Assembly: GCF_949628215.1 (NCBI RefSeq) | Contig: NW_027441250.1 | Coordinates: 1 to 64,000, forward strand | DNA length: 64,000 bases | Source of the DNA: Phalacrocorax aristotelis | Taxonomy: Eukaryota > Chordata > Aves > Suliformes > Phalacrocoracidae | Direction of reading: 5' to 3' | Part shown: in pieces, positions 20,467-33,021 of the stretch | Layout: the number at the start of each line of letters is the position of its first letter | How positions within the stretch are numbered: the first letter of the stretch is position 1 | The notes under the pieces: model-generated | The model's input: only the letters and a program-made list of their open reading frames with translations | Database searches by the model: none | What the model was told of the DNA's origin: nothing | Position numbers and translations under genes: made by a program

Positions 20467-21039
20467 TGCCGTGGCTTAGCCCCAGCTGGCAACTCTGCAC
20501 CAGGGAGCTGCTTGCTCACTCCACCCTCAGTGGGCTGGGGGAGAGAGCTGGAAGGGTAAGAGTGAGAAAAATCATGGGTTGAGATCGAGACTGTTTAATA
20601 GGTAAAGCAAAAGCTGTGCGTGGAAGCAAAGCAAGGAATTAATTCACTCCTCCTTTTCGGCGGGCAGGTGTTGAGCCACCTCTGGGAAAGCAGGGCTCTG
20701 TCATGTGTAACGGTTACTTAGGGAGAGAAATGCCGTAGCCCCCGCCCCCCAAGGACTCCCCCTTCTTCCCCCAGCTGCGTGTGCTGAGCATGATGTCAAA
20801 TGGTATGGAATATCCCTTTGGTCAGTTAGCTGGGAAAGCTTTCCCAGCTGTGTCCTCTCCCAGCCTACTTGCTGGTGGGGCACTGAGAGAACCAGAAGAG
20901 GCCCTGACTGTGGAAGCAGTGCTCAGCAAGAACCAAAACATCTCTACATTATTAACGGTGTTTTGAGCATAAATCCAAAACGTATCCCTTCCTAGCTACT
21001 GTGGAGAAAATGAGCACTATCCCAGCCAACACCAGCTCC
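20467..21039 (-). mobile_element. Solo LTR1, unit 5
   Basis: Same element and position; G at 20587. The satellite tract upstream of it has a private CACATGTCCCC (near 20299). Confidence 0.75.
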
Positions 21040-22848
21040 GTGCGGCTGCGGCAACGGCGGCCGAGGTGGCCTTGGGGCAGGGGGGGAGCGTTGGGGACCC
21101 TGATCCACGAATGGCTCCTGGGACTTGTTACGTGCGCGCCTGCACAAACACCTGCCCTCTCCTTTGCCCTCAGGGCTGCGTTTGCGCTGCCTTTGCGTGG
21201 GGCAAGGGGCTGTGATGGAGCCCAGGGGAGGAGGTGGTGCACTGTGGGGGTGAGGGGAGGGGGCCCCCCGTTGCTGCTGCGCCTCAGCTGTGGGCGGGGT
21301 CTGGATGGAGGAGCCCCAGGTGCGGGCGGTGGGGCTGACGGTGCCGGCTCCTCCCTGGAAAAGGGGTGGTGCCCGGCTCCGGGGGGCCAGCGTGAGCCGA
21401 GGGCGGAGCGGAGCTGTGGCCGAGCGTCAGCGGGCTGCGACTGTAGCGAGGGAGGAGGTGAGCGGGGGCTGGGTGGTGGAGCGCTGCGTCCCGGGTGAAG
21501 CCCCGAGGAGGGCTGCGGCGGGGCAGCGCCGGGTCGGAGCGGGCGGTGGGGAGAGCGAGGCTGTGCTGAGGGCTCGGTGGGGCTTCCGGGTGCATCGGCG
21601 GGAGGGACGGTGGCCCGCAGGGTCCGAGAGCGGGGAGGGCGGGCTGGCGGCGTGCCGGGAGCTGTGGTGGTGCGCCTGCCGGCTGGCCGTGCGGCCGTGT
21701 TGTGGCGCAGAGCATGCCGGGAGGTGTAGTCCTGGCGCAGTGGCTGTCGGCCCTGTCACGTGGTTCGCCGGGGCGTGGCGGGAGGCGCGGTCTTCCGGCG
21801 CTCGGGTGCCGGGCGGCCGTGCCGCGTACGGTAGGCGCGGTGTATTTTTGGGGTTGGATTCGTGTTGATTTCTGGGGGCTTCCAGGTGCGGCCGCTCCCC
21901 GAGAAGCGGTGAGTTCCCCGGGAGCTGACAGAAGGGAAGAGGGGAAGGAGGAGGACCTTTTCCCCCTGCCCAGGGCGCAGATGATGGCCGCCTCCCCGGC
22001 TCGCCGGAGCTCCCGCTCAGCCTCCCCTGGCCCCCCTTGCCCCGTGCGCCTGCCCCCAGGTCCGGCACCTCCCCTGCAGCGTGCCGCGTAGCCCTTGGCC
22101 GCCCCCAGGCGCTGTCGTGAAGGCAGCGAGCCGGCCCTCAAGCGCACTGGATTCCCCCTCGGCGCAGGGGCCCGTAGCAGTAGCGCGGGGAAGGGGCGCT
22201 GTGTCCGGAAGCCCCTGCGCAAGGAGGGGCTTTGGTCAGGGTCGATCGACGGTAATGACGGTCGCTGTTTCTTCTTTCCCTCTCCCAGAGACCGTGCTGA
22301 GGACGTGGTTGTCTGTCCTTCCCCCGGGGACGCCGTCGACTGCGGCCGTCTCAGGCTTGCGTGGCTTCTCTCTGCCCGGCTTTGCCATCCTCGCGGCGCC
22401 GGGGCGAAAAGGGACACACAGAGCCCTTCCCGGCTGTGGACAGGAGCTGCCTCGGCTGAAGCTGGAGACGCCGACGAAAGGTAAAGCAGAAGAAACTGAA
22501 GGCGCTCTGGCTGCCAGCTGCCTTCCTGCTGCAGGCAAGAGAGAGCCTGTCCCTGCAGGTGAGGGAGGAAGGATCCCCCTTCATAGTCCGCAGCGGGACA
22601 GGCCACCAACGTGCACCGCAGGGTCCGTACGCGTAACCCGGAGTTGGGTACGGGCGTGTAGGGCACGAGCGAGCTAGGCTACGTGCCTAGGAAGCCTCAT
22701 CTCGTAAGAGCGGTAAGACACCCACGTATCCTCTTTAGGTGGAGGTCGGCCTAGAGTCTGGAGCTGCAGAAGAGGCAGGGAGGAGAGGAGGGGAAAGAAG
22801 CATCTGAACGGCTAAATTGTGCCAGCAGCGCTGAGAGCGAGAGTCGCG
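21040..22848 (+). promoter_or_regulatory. CpG-rich promoter-like block, unit 5
   Basis: Candidate exons: exon 1 ending 21908, 22289-22480, 22535-22558 and 22739-22848. Confidence 0.58.
21712..21732 (-). promoter_or_regulatory. Single ZNF143-type motif (unit 5)
   Basis: One CATGC-form copy, in the same arrangement as unit 4. Confidence 0.8.
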
Positions 22849-25449
22849 GTGAGTCCTGGGCCACTGGGGCCCCGTTGCCTCTCTTGTGCGTCCTGGGCCC
22901 TCCCTGTCTCTCCCCTGGCCCCCTCTCTTTCCTTACCTGCTGCAAAATTTTTTCGTTTCGTTTTTTTTTTTTTATGCAGCCCCCCCCCCCCCCCGCACCT
23001 TCTTTCTCCATCTCGCTCTGAGTGGCTCCCTGCCTCCCCGTCTTTTCAGTCCTCCCTCTCTCTGTCCTGTAGCCTGTGGCTACTTGTTCTTTCTCCGCCT
23101 CTCTCTGCCTGGCTCTGGCTCCGTTTTTATTTTTTTATTCCTCCTGCTCTGTCCTGTAGCCTGTCGGTATTTTGTCTTTCTCTGGCCCTCTTGGTCTGAC
23201 TCCCTGTGTTACCGAAAAACGCGGTAAAATCGGAAACGACTCCTCAACGCCAATTTAGTATTAAAGAGCAGGCGTTGTTTATTCACGGCGCCAGACGCAC
23301 GGGGGATCGCTCCTCCTGGCGTGCGTACCTCACACACCTTTCCCGTACAATTTGTAGATCAAAATTTTAGGTATTCATACATAGTCATTATTGTCCTGTG
23401 TACTGATCGGTACAAACTTGCTCGTTCCGTATGTAAATTACTGCGCAGGCTCGGTGGTGGTCCGTGAGTCGGTGGTCGCGATCTCCCCCTGCCAGAATTG
23501 CCTTTTGCCTTCTTGGCTCTTAATCTTGGCGGTCTTGGCTAGTTTTCTCAGTCCGCTCCACGAAACCGCGTTTTGTCATCCTTTTCTGACAGAAGCACGT
23601 TGTCTGTTGTTCTGCTGACATTAACGATCGCCTAGTGACTAAAATGCAGATCGACGGATACACTGATTCGTACGCTCCGTGTTCCCGTAATGGAACACCG
23701 TCTCTGGTTGGCTGATTTCATCGCTTTGGTTACACCTGTTCCTGTTGTTCAGTTTCTTCTTTTTTGGCTTTGTTTGATTCTCTCTGTGATTCCGTTTTTC
23801 TCTGCCTCGCTTTTCCCAGCTCCGCGTCCCTCACTTTGAATGCCCGTGATCCTTCACCAGCTCACTCTCCCTTGGTTGCCATCCCCGTTTCTGAATTCCT
23901 CCTGCTTTGCCACGTAGCCCGTGACTTTTTTCTTATTCTCTCTCTGTCTGCCTCAACGCTCCCGCCGCGCTTTTTAATTCGTCTGCTCTGTACCCTGCTA
24001 CTGTTCTTGCCTTTCTGAGTTCTTCTCTGTCCAGCTCCCTTTCCCTATTCATGAATTCCTGTTCTTCCTGCACCCGCCGCTGTTCCCTGTGACCTCCGTC
24101 TCTCTCTGTCCAGCTCCCTGTCCCTAGGTTTTAATTCCTGCCTCTGCCCGTTGTAGCCCATCTAGATTTTTCTCTCGGCCTCTCTCTCTGTCCGGCTCCC
24201 TCTCTCTGTGTTCTAATTCCACGTTCTCTGTCACGTAGACCCGTGCTATTTGTTTGTCCTCATCTCTCTCTGTCCAGCTCCTTGCTGCTAAGTTTTATTT
24301 CTTCCCTCTCTCTCTGTCTTTGTAGCCCATTGCTGTTGTTGTGTTTTTGGTTTTGTTTTTGTTTTTTTTCACTTGTTTCTTCGTTTGTCTCTGTCTGCCT
24401 CCCAGTGCCTGATCTTTAATTCCTCCTTCCCTGTTGGGCCGCTGTTCCTTTTTTCCATTCTACGTTGTGTTCTCTTTGGTCTCCTGTTCTTATTCATCGG
24501 TTCCCTCCTCGCCGCCCTGTGGCTTGTCCCCATTTTAGTGTTGCCTCTCTCTCCCTCTCTCTGGCTTCTTGCCCCTGTTTTTAAAATTCCTCCCTCTCTT
24601 CTCTCTTCCCTGTCGGCCGTGTGATCGTCAGCCTTTCTCCACCTCTTTCTGCCCAGCTCTCTGTGTCTATCCATTAATTCTTCCCTCTCTGCCCTGTAGC
24701 CTGTAGCTTTTGTCCTTTCTCCATCTTGCTGTCTCTGGCTTCCCCGTGACCCTGTTTTAGAATTGTTTCTCTCTTCTTTCTGTACGCATTGCGATTCCTT
24801 TTGCTCCCCATCTCCCTTTGTTTTGGGTGTTGTTTTGTTGTTGTTTTTCTGGCTCCCTGTCCCTAATTCTTAATTCTCTGCCTTCTCGTGCTCTGTACCA
24901 CGTAGCCCCGTGGTTTGTTTTGTGGTGTTCCCTCCCCGGCCCCTTCCCTCCGTCGTTGGCTGTCTCGGCTCCCTGTCCCCGTGGCTTCATTCTTCCCTTT
25001 CTGCCCTGTTCTTGTCGCTTATCTTGTCTGTCTCCATCGCGCTCGGTCCAGCTTCCTGCCCCTATTCTTCTTTCCTCCCTCGCTGTCGTGCTGCCTGCCC
25101 CAGGTTCTTTGTGTGTCTCCAGCCTGCTCCTCTTCCTTCTTTGTTGGTCTGTGTCCTGCTCTTCCCTCTTTCTGCTGCCTCTCTTCCCCTCTCTCTGCTG
25201 CTTTTATCTCCAGCTCCGTCAGGCTCCCTGTCCTTCCCTGGCCGTCCTGTTCCCTGCCTCGTGCCTTCTCACTACACGCACACACGTCCCCCCCGCCCCG
25301 TCCAGCCGGATGCCGCTCTTCTCTTCTCTCTTCCTACTGTCCTGTGCCTTGCTCCTCACCTTTGGTGGCCTCCCCCTCTGCCCAGCAGCCCGTCGCCCCA
25401 GGAGCCAGGCGACGGACGGTCCGTTCCCTGCCAAACCAGGACAAGCGCG
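22849..25449 (+). repeat. Pyrimidine-rich degenerate satellite, unit 5
   Basis: Interrupted by LTR2; poly(T)/poly(C) junction near 22961-22994. Confidence 0.9.
23207..23734 (-). mobile_element. Solo LTR2, unit 5
   Basis: Full 528 bp with intact termini and CCTG flanks. Confidence 0.72.
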
Positions 25450-26022
25450 TGCCGTGGCTTAGCCCCAGCTGGCAACTCTGCACCAGGGAGCTGCTTGCTC
25501 ACTCCACCCTCAGTGGGCTGGGGGAGAGAGCTGGAAGGGTAAGAGTGAGAAAAATCATGGGTTGAGATCAAGACTGTTTAATAGGTAAAGCAAAAGCTGT
25601 GCGTGGAAGCAAAGCAAGGAATTAATTCACTCCTCCTTTTCGGCGGGCAGGTGTTGAGCCACCTCTGGGAAAGCAGGGCTCTGTCATGTGTAACGGTTAC
25701 TTAGGGAGAGAAATGCCGTAGCCCCCGCCCCCCAAGGACTCCCCCTTCTTCCCCCAGCTGCGTGTGCTGAGCATGATGTCAAATGGTATGGAATATCCCT
25801 TTGGTCAGTTAGCTGGGAAAGCTTTCCCAGCTGTGTCCTCTCCCAGCCTACTTGCTGGTGGGGCACTGAGAGAACCAGAAGAGGCCCTGACTGTGGAAGC
25901 AGTGCTCAGCAAGAACCAAAACATCTCTACATTATTAACGGTGTTTTGAGCATAAATCCAAAACGTATCCCTTCCTAGCTACTGTGGAGAAAATGAGCAC
26001 TATCCCAGCCAACACCAGCTCC
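25450..26022 (-). mobile_element. Solo LTR1, unit 6
   Basis: Same element and position; A at 25570. Confidence 0.75.
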
Positions 26023-27906
26023 GTGCGGCTGCGGCAACGGCGGCCGAGGTGGCCTTGGGGCAGGGGGGGAGCGTTGGGGACCCTGATCCACGAATGGCTC
26101 CTGGGACTTGTTACGTGCGCGCCTGCACAAACACCTGCCCTCTCCTTTGCCCTCAGGGCTGCGTTTGCGCTGCCTTTGCGTGGGGCAAGGGGCTGTGATG
26201 GAGCCCAGGGGAGGAGGTGGTGCACTGTGGGGGTGAGGGGAGGGGGCCCCCCGTTGCTGCTGCGCCTCAGCTGTGGGCGGGGTCTGGATGGAGGAGCCCC
26301 AGGTGCGGGCGGTGGGGCTGACGGTGCCGGCTCCTCCCTGGAAAAGGGGTGGTGCCCGGCTCCGGGGGGCCAGCGTGAGCCGAGGGCGGAGCGGAGCGGA
26401 GCTGTGGCCGAGCGTCAGCGGGCTGCGACTGTAGCGAGGGAGGAGGTGAGCGGGGGCTGGGTGGTGGAGCGCTGCGTCCCGGGTGAAGCCCCGAGGAGGG
26501 CTGCGGCGGGGCAGCGCCGGGTCGGAGCGGGCGGTGGGGAGAGCGAGACTGTGCTGAGGGCTCGGTGGGGCTTCCGGGTGCATCGGCGGGAGGGACGGTG
26601 GCCCGCAGGGTCCGAGAGCGGGGAGGGCGGGCTGGCGGCGTGCCGGGAGCTGTGGTGGTGCGCCTGCCGGCTGGCCGTGCGGCCGTGCGGCCGTGTTGTG
26701 GCGCAGAGCATGCCGGGAGGTGTAGTCCTTGCGGCGCGCGGCTGCCGGGCGGCCGTGTTGTGGCGCAGAGCGTGCCGGGAGGTGTAGTCCTGGCGCAGTG
26801 GCTGCCGGCCCTGTCACGTGGTTCGCCGGGGCGTGGCGGGAGGCGCGGTCTTCCGGCGCTCGGGTGCCGGGCGGCCGTGCCGCGTACGGTAGGCGCGGTG
26901 TATTTTTGGGGTTGGATTCGTGTTGATTTCTGGGGGCTTCCAGGTGCGGCCGCTCCCCGAGAAGTGGTGAGTTCCCCGGGAGCTGACAGAAGGGAAGAGG
27001 GGAAGGAGGAGGACCTTTTCCCCCTGCCCAGGGCGCAGATGATGGCCGCCTCCCCGGCTCGCCGGAGCTCCCGCTCAGCCTCCCCTGGCCCCCCTTGCCC
27101 CGTGCGCCTGCCCCCAGGTCCGGCACCTCCCCTGCAGCGTGCCGCGTAGCCCTTGGCCGCCCCCAGGCGCTGTCGTGAAGGCAGCGAGCCGGCCCTCAAG
27201 CGCACTGGATTCCCCCTCGGCGCAGGGGCCCGTAGCAGTAGCGCGGGGAAGGGGCGCTGTGTCCGGAAGCCCCTGCGCAAGGAGGGGCTTTGGTCAGGGT
27301 CGATCGACGGTAATGACGGTCGCTGTTTCTTCTTTCCCTCTCCCAGAGACCGTGCTGAGGACGTGGTTGTCTGTCCTTCCCCCGGGGACGCCGTCGACTG
27401 CGGCCGTCTCAGGCTTGCGTGGCTTCTCTCTGCCCGGCTTTGCCATCCTCGCGGCGCCGGGGCGAAAAGGGACACACAGAGCCCTTCCCGGCTGTGGACA
27501 GGAGCTGCCTCGGCTGAAGCTGGAGACGCCGACGAAAGGTAAAGCAGAAGAAACTGAAGGCGCTCTGGCTGCCAGCTGCCTTCCTGCTGCAGGCAAGAGA
27601 GAGCCTGTCCCTGCAGGTGAGGGAGGAAGGATCCCCCTTCATAGTCCGCAGCGGGACAGGCCACCAACGTGCACCGCAGGGTCCGTACGCGTAACCCGGA
27701 GTTGGGTACGGGCGTGTAGGGCACGAGCGAGCTAGGCTACGTGCCTAGGAAGCCTCATCTCGTAAGAGCGGTAAGACACCCACGTATCCTCTTTAGGTGG
27801 AGGTCGGCCTAGAGTCTGGAGCTGCAGAAGAGGCAGGGAGGAGAGGAGGGGAAAGAAGCATCTGAACGGCTAAATTGTGCCAGCAGCGCTGAGAGCGAGA
27901 GTCGCG
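26023..27906 (+). promoter_or_regulatory. CpG-rich promoter-like block, unit 6
   Basis: Has the extra CCGTGCGG octamer. Candidate exons: exon 1 ending 26966, 27347-27538, 27593-27616 and 27797-27906. Confidence 0.58.
26708..26790 (-). promoter_or_regulatory. ZNF143-type 62-bp minisatellite, 2 copies (unit 6)
   Basis: Motifs begin at 26708 (CATGC form) and 26770 (CGTGC form). Confidence 0.8.
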
Positions 27907-30510
27907 GTGAGTCCTGGGCCACTGGGGCCCCGTTGCCTCTCTTGTGCGTCCTGGGCCCTCCCTGTCTCTCCCCTGGCCCCCTCTCTTTCCTTACCTGCTG
28001 CAAAATTTTTTCGTTTCGTTTTTTTTTTTTTATGCAGCCCCCCCCCCCCCCCCCGCACCTTCTTTCTCCATCTCGCTCTGAGTGGCTCCCTGCCTCCCCG
28101 TCTTTTCAGTCCTCCCTCTCTCTGTCCTGTAGCCTGTGGCTACTTGTTCTTTCTCCGCCTCTCTCTGCCTGGCTCTGGCTCCGTTTTTATTTTTTTTATT
28201 CCTCCTGCTCTGTCCTGTAGCCTGTCAGTATTTTGTCTTTCTCTGGCCCTCTTGGTCTGACTCCCTGTGTTACCGAAAAACGCGGTAAAATCGGAAACGA
28301 CTCCTCAACGCCAATTTAGTATTAAAGAGCAGGCGTTGTTTATTCACGGCGCCAGACGCACGGGGGATCGCTCCTCCTGGCGTGCGTACCTCACACACCT
28401 TTCCCGTACAATTTGTAGATCAAAATTTTAGGTATTCATACATAGTCATTATTGTCCTGTGTACTGATCGGTACAAACTTGCTCGTTCCGTATGTAAATT
28501 ACTGCGCAGGCTCGGTGGTGGTCCGTGAGTCGGTGGTCGCGATCTCCCCCTGCCAGAATTGCCTTTTGCCTTCTTGGCTCTTAATCTTGGCGGTCTTGGC
28601 TAGTTTTCTCAGTCCGCTCCACGAAACCGCGTTTTGTCATCCTTTTCTGACAGAAGCACGTTGTCTGTTGTTCTGCTGACATTAACGATCGCCTAGTGAC
28701 TAAAATGCAGATCGACGGATACACTGATTCGTACGCTCCGTGTTCCCGTAATGGAACACCGTCTCTGGTTGGCTGATTTCATCGCTTTGGTTACACCTGT
28801 TCCTGTTGTTCAGTTTCTTCTTTTTTGGCTTTGTTTGATTCTCTCTGTGATTCCGTTTTTCTCTGCCTCGCTTTTCCCAGCTCCGCGTCCCTCACTTTGA
28901 ATGCCCGTGATCCTTCACCAGCTCACTCTCCCTTGGTTGCCATCCCCGTTTCTGAATTCCTCCTGCTTTGCCACGTAGCCCGTGACTTTTTTCTTATTCT
29001 CTCTCTGTCTGCCTCAACGCTCCCGCCGCGCTTTTTAATTCGTCTGCTCTGTACCCTGCTACTGTTCTTGCCTTTCTGAGTTCTTCTCTGTCCAGCTCCC
29101 TTTCCCTATTCATGAATTCCTGTTCTTCCTGCACCCGCCGCTGTTCCCTGTGACCTCCGTCTCTCTCTGTCCAGCTCCCTGTCCCTAGGTTTTAATTCCT
29201 GCCTCTGCCCGTTGTAGCCCATCTAGATTTTTCTCTCGGCCTCTCTCTCTGTCCGGCTCCCTCTCTCTGTGTTCTAATTCCACGTTCTCTGTCACGTAGA
29301 CCCGTGCTATTTGTTTGTCCTCATCTCTCTCTGTCCAGCTCCTTGCTGCTAAGTTTTATTTCTTCCCTCTCTCTCTGTCTTTGTAGCCCATTGCTGTTGT
29401 TGTGTTTTTGGTTTTGTTTTTGTTTTTTTTCACTTGTTTCTTCGTTTGTCTCTGTCTGCCTCCCAGTGCCTGATCTTTAATTCCTCCTTCCCTGTTGGGC
29501 CGCTGTTCCTTTTTTCCATTCTACGTTGTGTTCTCTTTGGTCTCCTGTTCTTATTCATCGGTTCCCTCCTCGCCGCCCTGTGGCTTGTCCCCATTTTAGT
29601 GTTGCCTCTCTCTCCCTCTCTCTGGCTTCTTGCCCCTGTTTTTAAAATTCCTCCCTCTCTTCTCTCTTCCCTGTCGGCCGTGTGATCGTCAGCCTTTCTC
29701 CACCTCTTTCTGCCCAGCTCTCTGTGTCTATCCATTAATTCTTCCCTCTCTGCCCTGTAGCCTGTAGCTTTTGTCCTTTCTCCATCTTGCTGTCTCTGGC
29801 TTCCCCGTGACCCTGTTTTAGAATTGTTTCTCTCTTCTTTCTGTACGCATTGCGATTCCTTTTGCTCCCCATCTCCCTTTGTTTTGGGTGTTGTTTTGTT
29901 GTTGTTTTTCTGGCTCCCTGTCCCTAATTCTTAATTCTCTGCCTTCTCGTGCTCTGTACCACGTAGCCCCGTGGTTTGTTTTGTGGTGTTCCCTCCCCGG
30001 CCCCTTCCCTCCGTCGTTGGCTGTCTCGGCTCCCTGTCCCCGTGGCTTCATTCTTCCCTTTCTGCCCTGTTCTTGTCGCTTATCTTGTCTGTCTCCATCG
30101 CGCTCGGTCCAGCTTCCTGCCCCTATTCTTCTTTCCTCCCTCGCTGTCGTGCTGCCTGCCCCAGGTTCTTTGTGTGTCTCCAGCCTGCTCCTCTTCCTTC
30201 TTTGTTGGTCTGTGTCCTGCTCTTCCCTCTTTCTGCTGCCTCTCTTCCCCTCTCTCTGCTGCTTTTATCTCCAGCTCCGTCAGGCTCCCTGTCCTTCCCT
30301 GGCCGTCCTGTTCCCTGCCTCGTGCCTTCTCACTACACGCACACACGTCCCCCCCGCCCCGTCCAGCCGGATGCCGCTCTTCTCTTCTCTCTTCCTACTG
30401 TCCTGTGCCTTGCTCCTCACCTTTGGTGGCCTCCCCCTCTGCCCAGCAGCCCGTCGCCCCAGGAGCCAGGCGACGGACGGTCCGTTCCCTGCCAAACCAG
30501 GACAAGCGCG
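27907..30510 (+). repeat. Pyrimidine-rich degenerate satellite, unit 6
   Basis: Interrupted by LTR2. It has eight T before ATTCCTCC near 28190, against seven in units 1-5. Confidence 0.9.
28268..28795 (-). mobile_element. Solo LTR2, unit 6
   Basis: Full 528 bp with intact termini and CCTG flanks. Confidence 0.72.
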
Positions 30511-31083
30511 TGCCGTGGCTTAGCCCCAGCTGGCAACTCTGCACCAGGGAGCTGCTTGCTCACTCCACCCTCAGTGGGCTGGGGGAGAGAGCTGGAAGGG
30601 TAAGAGTGAGAAAAATCATGGGTTGAGATCGAGACTGTTTAATAGGTAAAGCAAAAGCTGTGCGTGGAAGCAAAGCAAGGAATTAATTCACTCCTCCTTT
30701 TCGGCGGGCAGGTGTTGAGCCACCTCTGGGAAAGCAGGGCTCTGTCATGTGTAACGGTTACTTAGGGAGAGAAATGCCGTAGCCCCCGCCCCCCAAGGAC
30801 TCCCCCTTCTTCCCCCAGCTGCGTGTGCTGAGCATGATGTCAAATGGTATGGAATATCCCTTTGGTCAGTTAGCTGGGAAAGCTTTCCCAGCTGTGTCCT
30901 CTCCCAGCCTACTTGCTGGTGGGGCACTGAGAGAACCAGAAGAGGCCCTGACTGTGGAAGCAGTGCTCAGCAAGAACCAAAACATCTCTACATTATTAAC
31001 GGTGTTTTGAGCATAAATCCAAAACGTATCCCTTCCTAGCTACTGTGGAGAAAATGAGCACTATCCCAGCCAACACCAGCTCC
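30511..31083 (-). mobile_element. Solo LTR1, unit 7
   Basis: Same element and position; G at 30631. Confidence 0.75.
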
Positions 31084-33021
31084 GTGCGGCTGCGGCAACG
31101 GCGGCCGAGGTGGCCTTGGGGCAGGGGGGGAGCGTTGGGGACCCTGATCCACGAATGGCTCCTGGGACTTGTTACGTGCGCGCCTGCACAAACACCTGCC
31201 CTCTCCTTTGCCCTCAGGGCTGCGTTTGCGCTGCCTTTGCGTGGGGCAAGGGGCTGTGATGGAGCCCAGGGGAGGAGGTGGTGCACTGTGGGGGTGAGGG
31301 GAGGGGGCCCCCCGTTGCTGCTGCGCCTCAGCTGTGGGCGGGGTCTGGATGGAGGAGCCCCAGGTGCGGGCGGTGGGGCTGACGGTGCCGGCTCCTCCCT
31401 GGAAAAGGGGTGGTGCCCGGCTCCGGGGGGCCAGCGTGAGCCGAGGGCGGAGCGGAGCGGAGCTGTGGCCGAGCGTCAGCGGGCTGCGACTGTAGCGAGG
31501 GAGGAGGTGAGCGGGGGCTGGGTGGTGGAGCGCTGCGTCCCGGGTGAAGCCCCGAGGAGGGCTGCGGCGGGGCAGCGCCGGGTCGGAGCGGGCGGTGGGG
31601 AGAGCGAGGCTGTGCTGAGGGCTCGGTGGGGCTTCCGGGTGCATCGGCGGGAGGGACGGTGGCCCGCAGGGTCCGAGAGCGGGGAGGGCGGGCTGGCGGC
31701 GTGCCGGGAGCTGTGGTGGTGCGCCTGCCGGCTGGCCGTGCGGCCGTGTTGTGGCGCAGAGCATGCCGGGAGGTGTAGTCCTTGCGGCGCGCGGCTGCCG
31801 GGCGGCCGTGTTGTGGCGCAGAGCGTGCCGGGAGGTGTAGTCCTTGTGGCGCGCGGTTGCCGGGCGGCCGTGTTGTGGCGCAGAGCGTGCCGGGAGGTGT
31901 AGTCCTGGCGCAGTGGCTGTCGGCCCTGTCACGTGGTTCGCCGGGGCGTGGCGGGAGGCGCGGTCTTCCGGCGCTCGGGTGCCGGGCGGCCGTGCCGCGT
32001 ACGGTAGGCGCGGTGTATTTTTGGGGTTGGATTCGTGTTGATTTCTGGGGGCTTCCAGGTGCGGCCGCTCCCCGAGAAGCGGTGAGTTCCCCGGGAGCTG
32101 ACAGAAGGGAAGAGGGGAAGGAGGAGGACCTTTTCCCCCTGCCCAGGGCGCAGATGATGGCCGCCTCCCCGGCTCGCCGGAGCTCCCGCTCAGCCTCCCC
32201 TGGCCCCCCTTGCCCCGTGCGCCTGCCCCCAGGTCCGGCACCTCCCCTGCAGCGTGCCGCGTAGCCCTTGGCCGCCCCCAGGCGCTGTCGTGAAGGCAGC
32301 GAGCCGGCCCTCAAGCGCACTGGATTCCCCCTCGGCGCAGGGGCCCGTAGCAGTAGCGCGGGGAAGGGGCGCTGTGTCCGGAAGCCCCTGCGCAAGGAGG
32401 GGCTTTGGTCAGGGTCGATCGACGGTAATGACGGTCGCTGTTTCTTCTTTCCCTCTCCCAGAGACCGTGCTGAGGACGTGGTTGTCTGTCCTTCCCCCGG
32501 GGACGCCGTCGACTGCGGCCGTCTCAGGCTTGCGTGGCTTCTCTCTGCCCGGCTTTGCCATCCTCGCGGCGCCGGGGCGAAAAGGGACACACAGAGCCCT
32601 TCCCGGCTGTGGACAGGAGCTGCCTCGGCTGAAGCTGGAGACGCCGACGAAAGGTAAAGCAGAAGAAACTGAAGGCGCTCTGGCTGCCAGCTGCCTTCCT
32701 GCTGCAGGCAAGAGAGAGCCTGTCCCTGCAGGTGAGGGAGGAAGGATCCCCCTTCATAGTCCGCAGCGGGACAGGCCACCAACGTGCACCGCAGGGTCCG
32801 TACGCGTAACCCGGAGTTGGGTACGGGCGTGTAGGGCACGAGCGAGCTAGGCTACGTGCCTAGGAAGCCTCATCTCGTAAGAGCGGTAAGACACCCACGT
32901 ATCCTCTTTAGGTGGAGGTCGGCCTAGAGTCTGGAGCTGCAGAAGAGGCAGGGAGGAGAGGAGGGGAAAGAAGCATCTGAACGGCTAAATTGTGCCAGCA
33001 GCGCTGAGAGCGAGAGTCGCG
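31084..33021 (+). promoter_or_regulatory. CpG-rich promoter-like block, unit 7
   Basis: Candidate exons: exon 1 ending 32081, 32462-32653, 32708-32731 and 32912-33021. Confidence 0.58.
31761..31905 (-). promoter_or_regulatory. ZNF143-type 62-bp minisatellite, 3 copies (unit 7)
   Basis: Motifs begin at 31761, 31823 and 31885, with the same private spacer variants as unit 2. Confidence 0.8.

Larger units (their letters stand above)
20333..25315 (+). repeat. Macrosatellite unit 5 (4983 bp)
   Basis: Near-twin of unit 4: one minisatellite motif and the same pentamer loss. It lacks the 1-bp LTR2 deletion of unit 4, so the duplication was followed by independent change or conversion. Confidence 0.97.
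25316..30376 (+). repeat. Macrosatellite unit 6 (5061 bp)
   Basis: Mosaic of types. It shares GAGACTGTGC with unit 3. It shares GAGAAGTG before the exon-1 donor with units 3 and 10-12. It shares the longer T run before ATTCCTCC and TGTCAGTATT with units 10-12. Confidence 0.97.
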
